Assembly: GCA_022600955.1 (NCBI GenBank) | Contig: JAHZJK010000023.1 | Coordinates: forward strand, 80,914 to 144,913 | Reading direction: 5' to 3' | DNA from: Gammaproteobacteria bacterium | Lineage (GTDB): Bacteria; Pseudomonadota; Gammaproteobacteria; Steroidobacterales; Woeseiaceae | Length of the DNA stretch: 64,000 nucleotides | In this document: in pieces, positions 20,940 to 28,906 of the stretch | Position numbering within the stretch: the stretch's first letter is position 1 | How the letters are laid out: each line of letters begins with the position of its first letter | Made by a program: the position numbers and the translations under genes | Notes under the pieces: generated by a model | Database searches by the model: none | What the model was told of the DNA's origin: nothing | Seen by the model: only the letters and a program-made list of their open reading frames with translations

Positions 20940-22910
20940 ATGGAAATTCATAGCATGTGGCGATTCGAAAAGAACCCGTTCCTGCCAGCTCTCGGTGCCT
21001 GGGCAGCACTATTCATAACGGCAGTCTGGGCGTATTTCCCGGGTCTCGCCGGACCTTTCGTTCTCGATGACGTCCTCAATATTGCGACATTGGGCGATTA
21101 TGGCGGCGTCACCGACTGGAGTACGTTCAAGGCCTTCGTATTCGGCGGAAACTCGGGTCCGACGGGTCGTCCCATCTCGCTACTGACGTTCCTCATTGAC
21201 GCCAACAACTGGCCCGCGGAGCCGTTTCCGTTCAAGCGCACGAACCTGGTGATACATCTCATGAATGGCGCGCTTGTTGGCGTGCTGGTGTCCCTGATTC
21301 TGCGGCTGCTACAGTTCGAGGCGAAACAAGTGCGCTGGCTGGCCTTGTTCGCTGCTGCTGTCTGGGTGCTACACCCGTTCTTGATTTCAACGACTTTGTA
21401 CGCTGTGCAGCGCATGGCTCAGCTTTCCACGCTGTTCGTCCTTGCCGGACTCTGCCTGTTCGTCTACGGGCGCATGCAATTGCGTTCGAGTCCGCAGAAG
21501 TCGTATTTGATCATGACGATCGGCATCGGACTATTCACATTATTGGCCACATTTTCCAAAGAAAACGGAATTCTGCTACCGATGCTGGCGGGCGTAATCG
21601 AAATCACTGTCGTCGCGAGCCAGCGGCGGTTTGGTGTTCTGAGTCGCCTGTGGATGTCAGCTTTCCTGCTGCTGCCTGTGCTCGTTGTTTTCGCGTATCT
21701 CGGGGTGCGTGTATCACAAACCGGCTTTTTTACGGTCGACCCTCCACAAAACTTCAGTGTATTCGAACGGCTCCTGACAGAAGCCCGCATCCTGATGGAC
21801 TATTTGCGTCACTGGTTTGTGCCTGATCTTTACACAGCGGGTATTTATCAGGATCACTTTCTAAAGTCGACGGGCTGGTTGTCACCCGTTACGACATTGC
21901 TGAGCGTGATTGTCCATGTCGCTGCGATCGGCTGCGCGATTCTGTATAGGCGCAAGCTTCCTCTGCTGTCGCTGGCGGTGTTGTTTTTTTATGCAAGCCA
22001 CGTTCTCGAGTCTACGGTGTTGCAGCTGGAGTTGTACTATGAACACCGTAACTACCTGGCGACAGTATTTCTGGTTCTGCCAGTGGCAACGGTGCTGTAT
22101 CAAAAACTTGATCGTCGTGCATTCGCGATAACCGCTATCGTGGTTACAATTATTCTCGCAGGGCTAACGCGCTACTCGGCGACGCTCTGGTCGAGCTATC
22201 CTACGATGCTCACTGCAGCGGCGCAAAAAGCACCAACATCTGTACGTGCGCAAACGCGTTATGCGACTTACTTGTTTCAACAGGCGGAGTATCAAACGTC
22301 TCTCGAAGTGATCGACCGCGCCATCGATGTTATTCCGGGTGATCATGCGGACTTGCTGGTTAACCGTCTGCACATGCTGTGCCGGTTGAGTATTCTGGAC
22401 CAGCAGGAGTTCGATAAGGTAGCGCCAACGCTGTCAGGTATGCCCTATCAGCCCGGGTTGTTTCGCCTGTACTACTTGTTCGTGAACGGTGTTGCCAAAG
22501 GCAATTGTCCGCGCTTGCCGGTCGAGTCTCTATGGCCAGTGTTTGCTGCCCAACTTGACGTGCCGTTAAACCAGGACCCCAATTCGATGCCGTATTCACA
22601 GTTGCACTATCTGCTTGGTTTCGTTGCCGTTGCATCCGGTGAGCCTGTAAGGGCGGTCAGCCAGTTTGACGTGACGCTTAGCGTCGAACCGCGAGCCGAT
22701 ACTGCATTGCGTATTGCGAAGATTTTCGCTGCCAGCAATTTCCACGAAGAAGCACTGGAATTCTCAGGGCAAGCGTTACAGCTGATGGGTTCAGAAGGCC
22801 CGGAAGGTGCCGGAATCGGCGTCAGCGAGGCCGAAATTGTCACGTTCAGGAATGCTGTTCAGGAGCAGATCGCCGAGCCGCCAGCTGCTGATAGTACTGA
22901 TCAAGATTAG
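20940..22910 (+). CDS. Polytopic membrane protein with C-terminal TPR region, putative GT-C glycosyltransferase
   Basis: 656 residues. The first about 410 form some ten to eleven membrane segments; the rest, about 430-640, is soluble with TPR-like helices (QAEYQTSLEVIDRAIDVIP, ASGEPVRAVSQFDVTLSV). The first extracytoplasmic loop holds an Asp-Asp pair in GPFVLDDVLNI, followed by GRPISLLTF and NLVIHLMNG, a pattern seen in lipid-linked-sugar-using GT-C proteins that carry TPRs. It lies beside the pilus genes, so pilin glycosylation is an attractive but unproven role. An alternative start is the ATG at 20955 (MWRFEKN). The exact family and substrate are not recognised. Confidence 0.7.
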   Translation: MEIHSMWRFEKNPFLPALGAWAALFITAVWAYFPGLAGPFVLDDVLNIATLGDYGGVTDWSTFKAFVFGGNSGPTGRPISLLTFLIDANNWPAEPFPFKRTNLVIHLMNGALVGVLVSLILRLLQFEAKQVRWLALFAAAVWVLHPFLISTTLYAVQRMAQLSTLFVLAGLCLFVYGRMQLRSSPQKSYLIMTIGIGLFTLLATFSKENGILLPMLAGVIEITVVASQRRFGVLSRLWMSAFLLLPVLVVFAYLGVRVSQTGFFTVDPPQNFSVFERLLTEARILMDYLRHWFVPDLYTAGIYQDHFLKSTGWLSPVTTLLSVIVHVAAIGCAILYRRKLPLLSLAVLFFYASHVLESTVLQLELYYEHRNYLATVFLVLPVATVLYQKLDRRAFAITAIVVTIILAGLTRYSATLWSSYPTMLTAAAQKAPTSVRAQTRYATYLFQQAEYQTSLEVIDRAIDVIPGDHADLLVNRLHMLCRLSILDQQEFDKVAPTLSGMPYQPGLFRLYYLFVNGVAKGNCPRLPVESLWPVFAAQLDVPLNQDPNSMPYSQLHYLLGFVAVASGEPVRAVSQFDVTLSVEPRADTALRIAKIFAASNFHEEALEFSGQALQLMGSEGPEGAGIGVSEAEIVTFRNAVQEQIAEPPAADSTDQD

Positions 22911-23490
22911 AGACTTGCCGCCTGGAGTCGCGTAGCGAGCCACCGTTTCGGATAATATCATCCGCGATCTGCAGCCGTTCTTCACGGCTTGCCTGAGCCG
23001 CCAGGATCTTTTGTGCCTGCTCTATGGTTTCCGTATCCCGCGCCAGCAATCGCTGAATCTGCACGTCTTCATCACAATCAACCACCAATACTCGGTCAAC
23101 AAAGTCGAGCAGCGCAGATCCGACCAATAGCGGTACAACGATAATTTGATAGGAGCCGTCGGCGATGTCCGCCTGCCGTCGCACTTCGTCGCCGATGCGC
23201 GGGTGCAGAATAGCCTCAAGATCCAGTCGTGCCTGCTCGTCGTCGAATACGATTTTGCGCAGAGCTTTCCGCATCAACTGGCCGTCCGTGCCAACAATGC
23301 CTTCACCGAAGCGATCGCGAATATCCTCCAGTGCCGGCTGTCCCGGTTCAACTACTTCGCGCGATATGATATCGGTGTCGACTATTGCGACGCCAAGATC
23401 GGAGAACATGTCAGCGACGGTCGACTTGCCGCTCGCGATTCCGCCGGTGAGGCCGATGCGCAGTGGCGGTTTGTCTGCTTTTTCACTCAC
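22846..23490 (-). CDS. coaE: Dephospho-CoA kinase CoaE
   Basis: Phosphorylates dephospho-CoA in the last step of CoA synthesis. 214 residues with P-loop GLTGGIASGKST near residue 14 and DTDIISREVV. The GTG start at 23490 directly follows the pilD stop with no gap, so translation is probably coupled to pilD. The 3' end overlaps the convergent membrane protein gene by 65 bases. The pilD-coaE pairing is typical of gammaproteobacterial pilus loci. Confidence 0.96.
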   Translation of the reverse strand: MSEKADKPPLRIGLTGGIASGKSTVADMFSDLGVAIVDTDIISREVVEPGQPALEDIRDRFGEGIVGTDGQLMRKALRKIVFDDEQARLDLEAILHPRIGDEVRRQADIADGSYQIIVVPLLVGSALLDFVDRVLVVDCDEDVQIQRLLARDTETIEQAQKILAAQASREERLQIADDIIRNGGSLRDSRRQVSNLDQYYQQLAARRSAPEQHS

Positions 23491-24378
23491 CTAGAACATC
23501 GCGTCAATGTAAGCGTTCTTGATCGACTCACCCCACATCATCGTTATCCAGCCAGCGGCTGCGAGGTAGGGACCAAATGGGATAGGCACAGTGCGGTCCT
23601 TGCCACGAAATACAATCATGGCGATATTGATTGCGGCACCCACAGCGGCGGACATCAGGATAATCATGGGTAGCTGCTGCCAGCCAAGCCAGGCGCCAAG
23701 CGCGGCGAGTAACTTGAAGTCTCCGTAGCCCATACCGTCCTTTCCGGTGACGAGCTTGAACGCCCAGAAAACGCTCCAGAGACTCAGGTAACCGGCCATA
23801 GCGCCCGCAATGGCGTCGACCGGGGATATGAACAGCATTGTCGCGCCATTCATTGGATGGAACAGGCTCATCGCAAGGCCAAGCCACATTAGTGGCAGGA
23901 CTATCGAATCGGGAATCAGCTGCGTATCGGCATCTATCATCGCAATCGAGACGAGCGCAAGCGTCAGCACGATGGCCATGATGGCCTCCCACCCCGGTCC
24001 AAAGTACCAGGCACAAACCGTGCTCAGGATCGCCGTCATGAACTCGACCAGCGGGTAGCGGGCCGAGATAGATGCGCCACATTTTGCGCACTGACCCTTT
24101 AGGAGCAAGTAACTGATCACCGGAATGTTCTGCATGGCGGTGATCATCGTGCCGCAAGACGGACAGCGGGAACGGGGTACGACGAGATCGAATCGACCTT
24201 CGGGCAGTTCAGACTCCGGTGGCGTCTTGACAAGTTCGTCAGCCTGTTCGCGCCACTCACGTTCCATCATTATCGGCAGGCGATGAATGACAACGTTCAG
24301 GAAGCTGCCGAGCAACAGTGTGAATGCAAACACCACTGCCGTAAACGCGACAGCTGATTCACCTAATAATTCGATCAT
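23491..24378 (-). CDS. pilD: Prepilin peptidase / N-methyltransferase PilD
   Basis: Bifunctional inner-membrane aspartyl protease that cleaves class III signal peptides of pilins and methylates the new N-terminal Phe. 295 residues with about eight membrane segments. The N-terminal domain carries two Cys pairs, CPSC and CAKC, of the zinc-binding methylase loop. The catalytic aspartates are in AMIDADTQLIPD and in the GxGD motif GMGYGDFK. Ribosome site GGAG precedes the ATG. A strong terminator separates it from pilC. Confidence 0.97.
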   Translation of the reverse strand: MIELLGESAVAFTAVVFAFTLLLGSFLNVVIHRLPIMMEREWREQADELVKTPPESELPEGRFDLVVPRSRCPSCGTMITAMQNIPVISYLLLKGQCAKCGASISARYPLVEFMTAILSTVCAWYFGPGWEAIMAIVLTLALVSIAMIDADTQLIPDSIVLPLMWLGLAMSLFHPMNGATMLFISPVDAIAGAMAGYLSLWSVFWAFKLVTGKDGMGYGDFKLLAALGAWLGWQQLPMIILMSAAVGAAINIAMIVFRGKDRTVPIPFGPYLAAAGWITMMWGESIKNAYIDAMF

Positions 24379-24405
24379 TCCAGGTCTCCGCTGGTGCCGG
24401 AACGC

Positions 24406-24446
24406 AAAAAAACAAAACGGCGTCCGGAGTGTTCCCCGGACGCCGT
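24406..24446 (-). terminator. Rho-independent terminator after pilC
   Basis: On the minus strand an 11-bp stem, ACGGCGTCCGG paired with CCGGACGCCGT around an 8-base loop, is followed by TTTTGTTTTTTT. This is a textbook intrinsic terminator between pilC and pilD, so pilD-coaE must rely on read-through or a promoter of its own. Confidence 0.9.
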
Positions 24447-24476
24447 CACATTGTATTGCAAACGATCTAAGGTTTC

Positions 24477-25697
24477 TTAGACGACTGCGCCGAGTTTGAA
24501 GATAGGCAGGTACATGGCGACGACAAGTCCGCCAACGAGTACGCCTAGAATGGCCATAATCATTGGCTCCAGCAAACTGGAGAGATTATCCACAGCGTTA
24601 TCGACATCCTCTTCGTAGAAGTCGGCGACTTTTGCTGACATGTCGTCGAGCGAGCCGGATTCTTCACCGACTGCGATCATCTGGATAACCATATTGGGGA
24701 ACAGGTCGATATTTTCCATTGCCTGTTGCAGGCGTTGACCCGTTGCAACTTCATCCCGCATTTCCAGCACGCCTTTTTCGTAGACGATGTTGCCCGTCGC
24801 ACCGGCGACAGACTCAAGTGCTTCTACGAGAGGTACACCTGCCGCGAACATTGTGGACAAGGTACGCGCATAACGAGCGATGGCAGCTTTTTGAATGATT
24901 GGCCCAATAATCGGCAGCTTCAACATAGTCCTGTCTAGAAACTGTTGAAACTGTCGTGAGCGTTTCTTGAAATAGATAAATGTCGCGACAGCGCCACCGA
25001 TAATCAGGCCAATGTAGAGTCCGTTGGATCGCACAAAGAAAGACAGGTCGATAACCATGCGTGTAAAGCTCGGCAAGTCGGCGCCAAAGCCCTGGAACAG
25101 GTCCTCAAAAGACGGAATTACGAAGATCAACAGGATGGTCGTAACTACCAGGGCGACAACCAAGACTGCCGCCGGGTAGGTCAGCGCCTTCTTGATCTTC
25201 TTCTTGATAGCCTCAGTTTTTTCTTTATAGGTCGCGATCTTGTCGAGCAATGACTCGAGCGCACCGGCTTGCTCGCCCGATTCAACCAGGTTGACAAACA
25301 GGTCATCGAAATAGAGTGGGTGCTTCGCAAGAGCTTCAGCGAGTGACGAGCCGCCTTCGACGTCGCCCTTGATCGTCAGAATAAGTTTCTGCATGGCGGC
25401 ATTTTCGTGGCCGTTGCCAACGATCTCAAACGCTTGTACCAGGGGAATACCTGCGGCCAGCATCGTGGCGAGCTGACGACTGAATATTGCGATATCAGAG
25501 GTCTGGATTTTGCCGCCACCAGCAAACAGGCCCTTGCTCTGTTTCTTGATTCTGGTCGGCAGTACACCTTGGCGGCGCAGCTCCGCACGAACCTGCGCCT
25601 CATCGTTGGCAAGACTCTTGCCTTTGATTTTCTTGCCGTTTCTGTCGGTTCCTTCCCACAAAAAAGGCGTGTTGCTCATCACTGCTGATTCAGCCAT
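24477..25697 (-). CDS. pilC: Type IV pilus inner-membrane platform protein PilC
   Basis: Polytopic platform (T2SS-F family) that couples the PilB ATPase to pilin insertion. 406 residues with two repeated T2SF domains, each with the pattern FSRQLATMLAAGIPL or YARTLSTMFAAGVPL, and three membrane helices. Ribosome site GGAAGAG lies before the ATG. It follows pilB by 28 bases and is closed by a terminator. Confidence 0.97.
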   Translation of the reverse strand: MAESAVMSNTPFLWEGTDRNGKKIKGKSLANDEAQVRAELRRQGVLPTRIKKQSKGLFAGGGKIQTSDIAIFSRQLATMLAAGIPLVQAFEIVGNGHENAAMQKLILTIKGDVEGGSSLAEALAKHPLYFDDLFVNLVESGEQAGALESLLDKIATYKEKTEAIKKKIKKALTYPAAVLVVALVVTTILLIFVIPSFEDLFQGFGADLPSFTRMVIDLSFFVRSNGLYIGLIIGGAVATFIYFKKRSRQFQQFLDRTMLKLPIIGPIIQKAAIARYARTLSTMFAAGVPLVEALESVAGATGNIVYEKGVLEMRDEVATGQRLQQAMENIDLFPNMVIQMIAVGEESGSLDDMSAKVADFYEEDVDNAVDNLSSLLEPMIMAILGVLVGGLVVAMYLPIFKLGAVV

Positions 25698-25725
25698 TGT
25701 TCTCTTCCGTTAGCTCGGTGCAAAC

Positions 25726-27444
25726 CTACTCAATTGTAACCCGGTTGATCTCGTCAAGGCTGGTAACCCCGTCCTTGACTTTGTTCAATCCGGCCCGTCG
25801 CAAATCGATAACCCCCTCTTGCAGGGCCTGGTCTGCGATCTGAATCGCGTTGCCGCCCTCCATTATTATCCGGCCCATTGCCTCGGAAACCTCCATGACC
25901 TGGAAGATGCCGAGGCGGCCCTTATACCCGCCATTGCATTGCTTGCAGCCGTTCGGTCCAAACACCGAAACGCCCTTGTCAATTTCTTCCGCTGTGAAGC
26001 CTTCTTTCTCAAGGGCTTCGCGCGGAATGTCTTTTGTTTCTTTGCAGTTGTCACACAAACGGCGTGCCAGCCGCTGCGCAATTATCAGGCTCACGGACGT
26101 CGCGATGGCATACGGTTTGACGCCCATATCGACCAATCGCGTCAGTGTCTTGGGTGCGTCATTAGTGTGCAGTGTCGACAATACCAGGTGACCGGTTTGG
26201 GCGGCCTTGATCGCGATCTCTGCAGTTTCTAGATCACGAATCTCACCGACCATGATGACGTCCGGATCCTGGCGCAGGAACGCTTTGAGTGCCGACGCAA
26301 ACGTCAGGCCAACCTTCGGGTTGACGTTGACCTGATTAATGCCCGGCAAGTTGATTTCCGCCGGGTCCTCAGCGGTTGAAATGTTGCGATCAACTTCGTT
26401 GAGGATGTTGAGACCTGTGTACAGCGAAACGGTTTTACCTGATCCGGTCGGCCCGGTCACAAGGATCATGCCGTATGGTTTGGCGAGGTGTTTCTCATAA
26501 AGCTTGCGTTGGGCATCTTCATAGCCGAGCATCTCGATACCAAGCTTGGCGCTGGACGGATCGAGAATACGCAGTACGATTTTTTCGCCGAACAATGTCG
26601 GGCAAGTGTTAACTCGAAAGTCGATAGCCCGGTTCTTCGAGAGTCGCATCTTGATGCGGCCATCTTGTGGCACACGCCGTTCGGCGATGTCCATACGTGA
26701 CATGACTTTGAGTCGCGCGCAGACCTTGTTTGATAGTGCGACTGGCGGCGATGCGACTTGTGACAGCACGCCGTCCAGACGCGTACGGACACGGAAAATT
26801 TTCTCATAGGGCTCGAAATGCACATCCGACGCGCCGCGCTTGATCGCGTCGAGCAGTATCTTGTTGACGAAACGCACGACCGGCGCGTCTTCGATGTCGT
26901 CACGTTGAACGTCATCCTGTTCGTCTTCCTCGCCCGAAATATCGAGGTTTTCGAGATCAAAATCGTCGTCGTCGAGGCCGGACATACTGGTATCGACGGC
27001 TTCAATCGCGGAGGTAATGCGCTCTTCAAGCTTGTCCTGTTCAACGACGACCGGATCGATACGCAGGCTGGTCGCGAACTTGATATCGTCGATCGCTTGC
27101 AGGTTGGTCGGGTCAGAGATCGCCAGAAACAGGCGCTGTCCGCGTTTCACCAGCGGTAGTACGCGATGTTTATTGATCAGGTTCTGGTCAACAGCGCGGA
27201 TGACATCGAGGTCGATCTCGACAGCGTCCAGATCGAGCAGTGGTACACCGAATTCATGGGATGCTGCGACAGCGATCGCGCGTGGATCGGCGATTTCGTC
27301 TCGCACCAGGAACGCGATCAGGGGTACTTTTTCCTTCTTGGCCGCCTCAGTCGCTTCCTGCAACTGAACTTCAGAGACTATACCGTCCTGAACAAGCCGC
27401 CGGGGCAGGCCTGCGAGGTTCGATTGTGAAGCGGTTGCCGCCAT
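25726..27444 (-). CDS. pilB: Type IV pilus assembly ATPase PilB
   Basis: Hexameric extension ATPase. 572 residues: an N-terminal MshEN-like domain (about 1-150), an acidic linker rich in Asp/Glu (about 150-185), and the secretion ATPase core with Walker A GPTGSGKT near residue 331, Asp boxes around AEDPAEI, Walker B DPDVIMVGEIRD and the His box. The four Cys of CDNCKE and CKQCNG form the zinc motif typical of extension, not retraction, ATPases. MshEN domains of some PilB relatives bind c-di-GMP; that is not established for this one. Confidence 0.97.
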   Translation of the reverse strand: MAATASQSNLAGLPRRLVQDGIVSEVQLQEATEAAKKEKVPLIAFLVRDEIADPRAIAVAASHEFGVPLLDLDAVEIDLDVIRAVDQNLINKHRVLPLVKRGQRLFLAISDPTNLQAIDDIKFATSLRIDPVVVEQDKLEERITSAIEAVDTSMSGLDDDDFDLENLDISGEEDEQDDVQRDDIEDAPVVRFVNKILLDAIKRGASDVHFEPYEKIFRVRTRLDGVLSQVASPPVALSNKVCARLKVMSRMDIAERRVPQDGRIKMRLSKNRAIDFRVNTCPTLFGEKIVLRILDPSSAKLGIEMLGYEDAQRKLYEKHLAKPYGMILVTGPTGSGKTVSLYTGLNILNEVDRNISTAEDPAEINLPGINQVNVNPKVGLTFASALKAFLRQDPDVIMVGEIRDLETAEIAIKAAQTGHLVLSTLHTNDAPKTLTRLVDMGVKPYAIATSVSLIIAQRLARRLCDNCKETKDIPREALEKEGFTAEEIDKGVSVFGPNGCKQCNGGYKGRLGIFQVMEVSEAMGRIIMEGGNAIQIADQALQEGVIDLRRAGLNKVKDGVTSLDEINRVTIE

Positions 27445-27579
27445 AGGATTCTGTATATTCGCGTTTCTGTCAGCGTTACAGTCTCACTGATCCAAGTGCC
27501 CGATTCAACTGGATTTTGTGCGGTCGTTCACAGTTACTGGAATTGATTAAGTAAAACGCCGATATTGGCCGCATTAACA

Positions 27580-27593
27580 GGCGCAGCTGCGCC
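27580..27593. repeat. Perfect palindrome between the second pilin and pilB
   Basis: GGCGCAGCTGCGCC is fully self-complementary. It lies 22 bases after the second pilin stop, on the path to pilB. It has no T-run and could be a processing or pausing hairpin or an operator. The 170-base gap between the genes holds nothing else I can identify. Confidence 0.4.
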
Positions 27594-27614
27594 GAAATAG
27601 GCCTCCGCCGGTTT

Positions 27615-28106
27615 CTAACGGCAGGATGCCGGCAGATAACGAGTTGGCACAGTCGACGGTGCATAGGCAGTTGTAGTACCGCCGCCCGTCAGCAATGCAG
27701 CGGCTGTAGGAGCGGGGGCAGCACCGCAACGCCAAATAACCGAGTTGCCCGATGCATAGGGCGTAAATGAAATCGTGTCACCGAAAATGTCCGCGTGTAC
27801 GTCACCGCCGAAAGTGACGTCAATGCGGCCATCGACAATATCGACCTGGGCGACATACTTGCCGCTCGTATCCGTGGCCGTCGCTGACATGCCTGATTCA
27901 ACGCGGCCGGCGGGGGGTTCGCCCGCATTGTTAAAGGCATCCATTATCGGTGTCTTAGCTAATGCGGCCATATTGAGCCCTTCAGCAACCTGCGCCCGTA
28001 CCGTGTACGTCTGGTAGGCCGAAACGGCAAGCGACGCGAGTATTCCGATGATCGCGACGACAATCATCAACTCAATCAGTGTAAAACCTGTTTGCTGTCT
28101 GTTCAT
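27615..28106 (-). CDS. Type IV pilin, second copy with extended Thr/Pro-rich C-terminal loop
   Basis: Type IVa pilin of 163 residues. The ATG at 28106 gives a short class III leader MNRQQTG followed by [18 protein letters not shown], with Glu5 present; an upstream in-frame ATG at 28169 is rejected because it would lengthen the leader by 21 residues. The helix ends SAYQTYTVRAQVAEGLN. Two Cys near the C-terminus (WRCGA and PASC) bound a disulphide loop that is longer than in the neighbouring pilin and rich in Ala, Thr and Pro. It lies after a terminator, so it probably has its own promoter or depends on read-through from pilA. Confidence 0.93.
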   Translation of the reverse strand: MNRQQTGFTLIELMIVVAIIGILASLAVSAYQTYTVRAQVAEGLNMAALAKTPIMDAFNNAGEPPAGRVESGMSATATDTSGKYVAQVDIVDGRIDVTFGGDVHADIFGDTISFTPYASGNSVIWRCGAAPAPTAAALLTGGGTTTAYAPSTVPTRYLPASCR

Positions 28107-28186
28107 GGTGCCCGTCACCCCTAACGATTCGCGCCATACTAGCGCATTACCCACGGTGATAAACCACAAAGTTTTGCGATTGGATT

Positions 28187-28216
28187 AAAAAAAAGCCCCG
28201 GCTGGCCGGGGCTTTT
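28187..28216 (-). terminator. Rho-independent terminator after pilA
   Basis: On the minus strand AAGCCCCGGC pairs with GCCGGGGCTT around a 2-base loop, followed by a run of eight T in all. It closes the highly expressed pilA transcript before the second pilin. Flanking A and T runs could let it act in both directions. Confidence 0.92.
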
Positions 28217-28257
28217 CAACTTCTGTTGTCTAAGCGAAAAGCTCTAGACAGTCGTCC

Positions 28258-28689
28258 TTACGGACGGCAAGCAGCCGGCAGGTGCTTGTTAGCAATACCA
28301 CTACCCGCACATGCCCACTCAACACTACCACCACCTGCTGTATCAGGGGTCATCGTCAAGTTACCGGCAGCCAGGATCGTGTGGGCGCTGTTACCGTAGT
28401 CAACAACGATCACACCAGCAGTGCCAACTGTTACGCTAACGACATACTTGCCGCTGATAGATGTAGCTGCGGAAAGACCCGCTATCGAGTTGGTGGTCGG
28501 GAATGCACCAGTGTCCATCGTGAACTCGGAAACCGCAGCTTTTGCACCGCCCGCCAGGTTCAAACCTTCAGAAACCTGAGCACGGATCGTGTAATCCTGG
28601 TAAGCAGGAATAGCGATGGCCGCCAAAATACCGATGATCGCTACAACGATCATAAGTTCGATAAGTGTAAAACCTTGTTGCTTCTTCAT
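28258..28689 (-). CDS. pilA: Major type IV pilin PilA
   Basis: 143 residues. Leader MKKQQG and mature start [19 protein letters not shown] with Glu5; PilD should cleave after the Gly. Continues [17 protein letters not shown], typical of major pilins. C-terminal disulphide loop between WACAG and PAAC. It has a GGAG ribosome site, a sigma-54 promoter, upstream PilR-type sites and its own terminator, all as expected for the abundant major pilin. Confidence 0.96.
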   Translation of the reverse strand: MKKQQGFTLIELMIVVAIIGILAAIAIPAYQDYTIRAQVSEGLNLAGGAKAAVSEFTMDTGAFPTTNSIAGLSAATSISGKYVVSVTVGTAGVIVVDYGNSAHTILAAGNLTMTPDTAGGGSVEWACAGSGIANKHLPAACRP

Positions 28690-28755
28690 CTCTTCGTCTC
28701 CATGAATTGAGAGTTTTTCAAAACTAACGGCGAAATCGCCTGTACACGAGATAAA

Positions 28756-28771
28756 GCAAGCGCCGTGCCAA
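28756..28771 (-). promoter_or_regulatory. Sigma-54 promoter of pilA
   Basis: Minus strand TTGGCACGGCGCTTGC has the invariant GG and GC dinucleotides 10 bases apart and matches nearly every consensus base of the -24/-12 element. It lies 66 bases upstream of the pilA start, giving a leader of about 55 bases. Sigma-54 control of pilA by PilR is the known scheme in Pseudomonas. Confidence 0.9.
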
Positions 28772-28850
28772 GTTGATCGATGGGCGTATAAGTGATTGTT
28801 TTAAAAGGGGTGACGGCGCCGCATTAACCATAATCGGCGTCTGCGTTGGG

Positions 28851-28906
28851 TGACAATGCGGGGTGAGATTGTCAGTTTCGTGTCACATAGTGACTATTTT
28901 TGTCAC
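28851..28906 (-). promoter_or_regulatory. Cluster of TGTCA/TGACA sites, probable PilR enhancer
   Basis: Copies of TGTCA or TGAC(A) occur at 28851, 28870, 28881, 28891 and 28901, in both orientations, 80-150 bases upstream of the sigma-54 promoter. Pseudomonas PilR binds tandem TGTC-containing motifs upstream of pilA, so this is the likely activator site. Its far edge reaches the stop codon of pilR. Confidence 0.65.
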
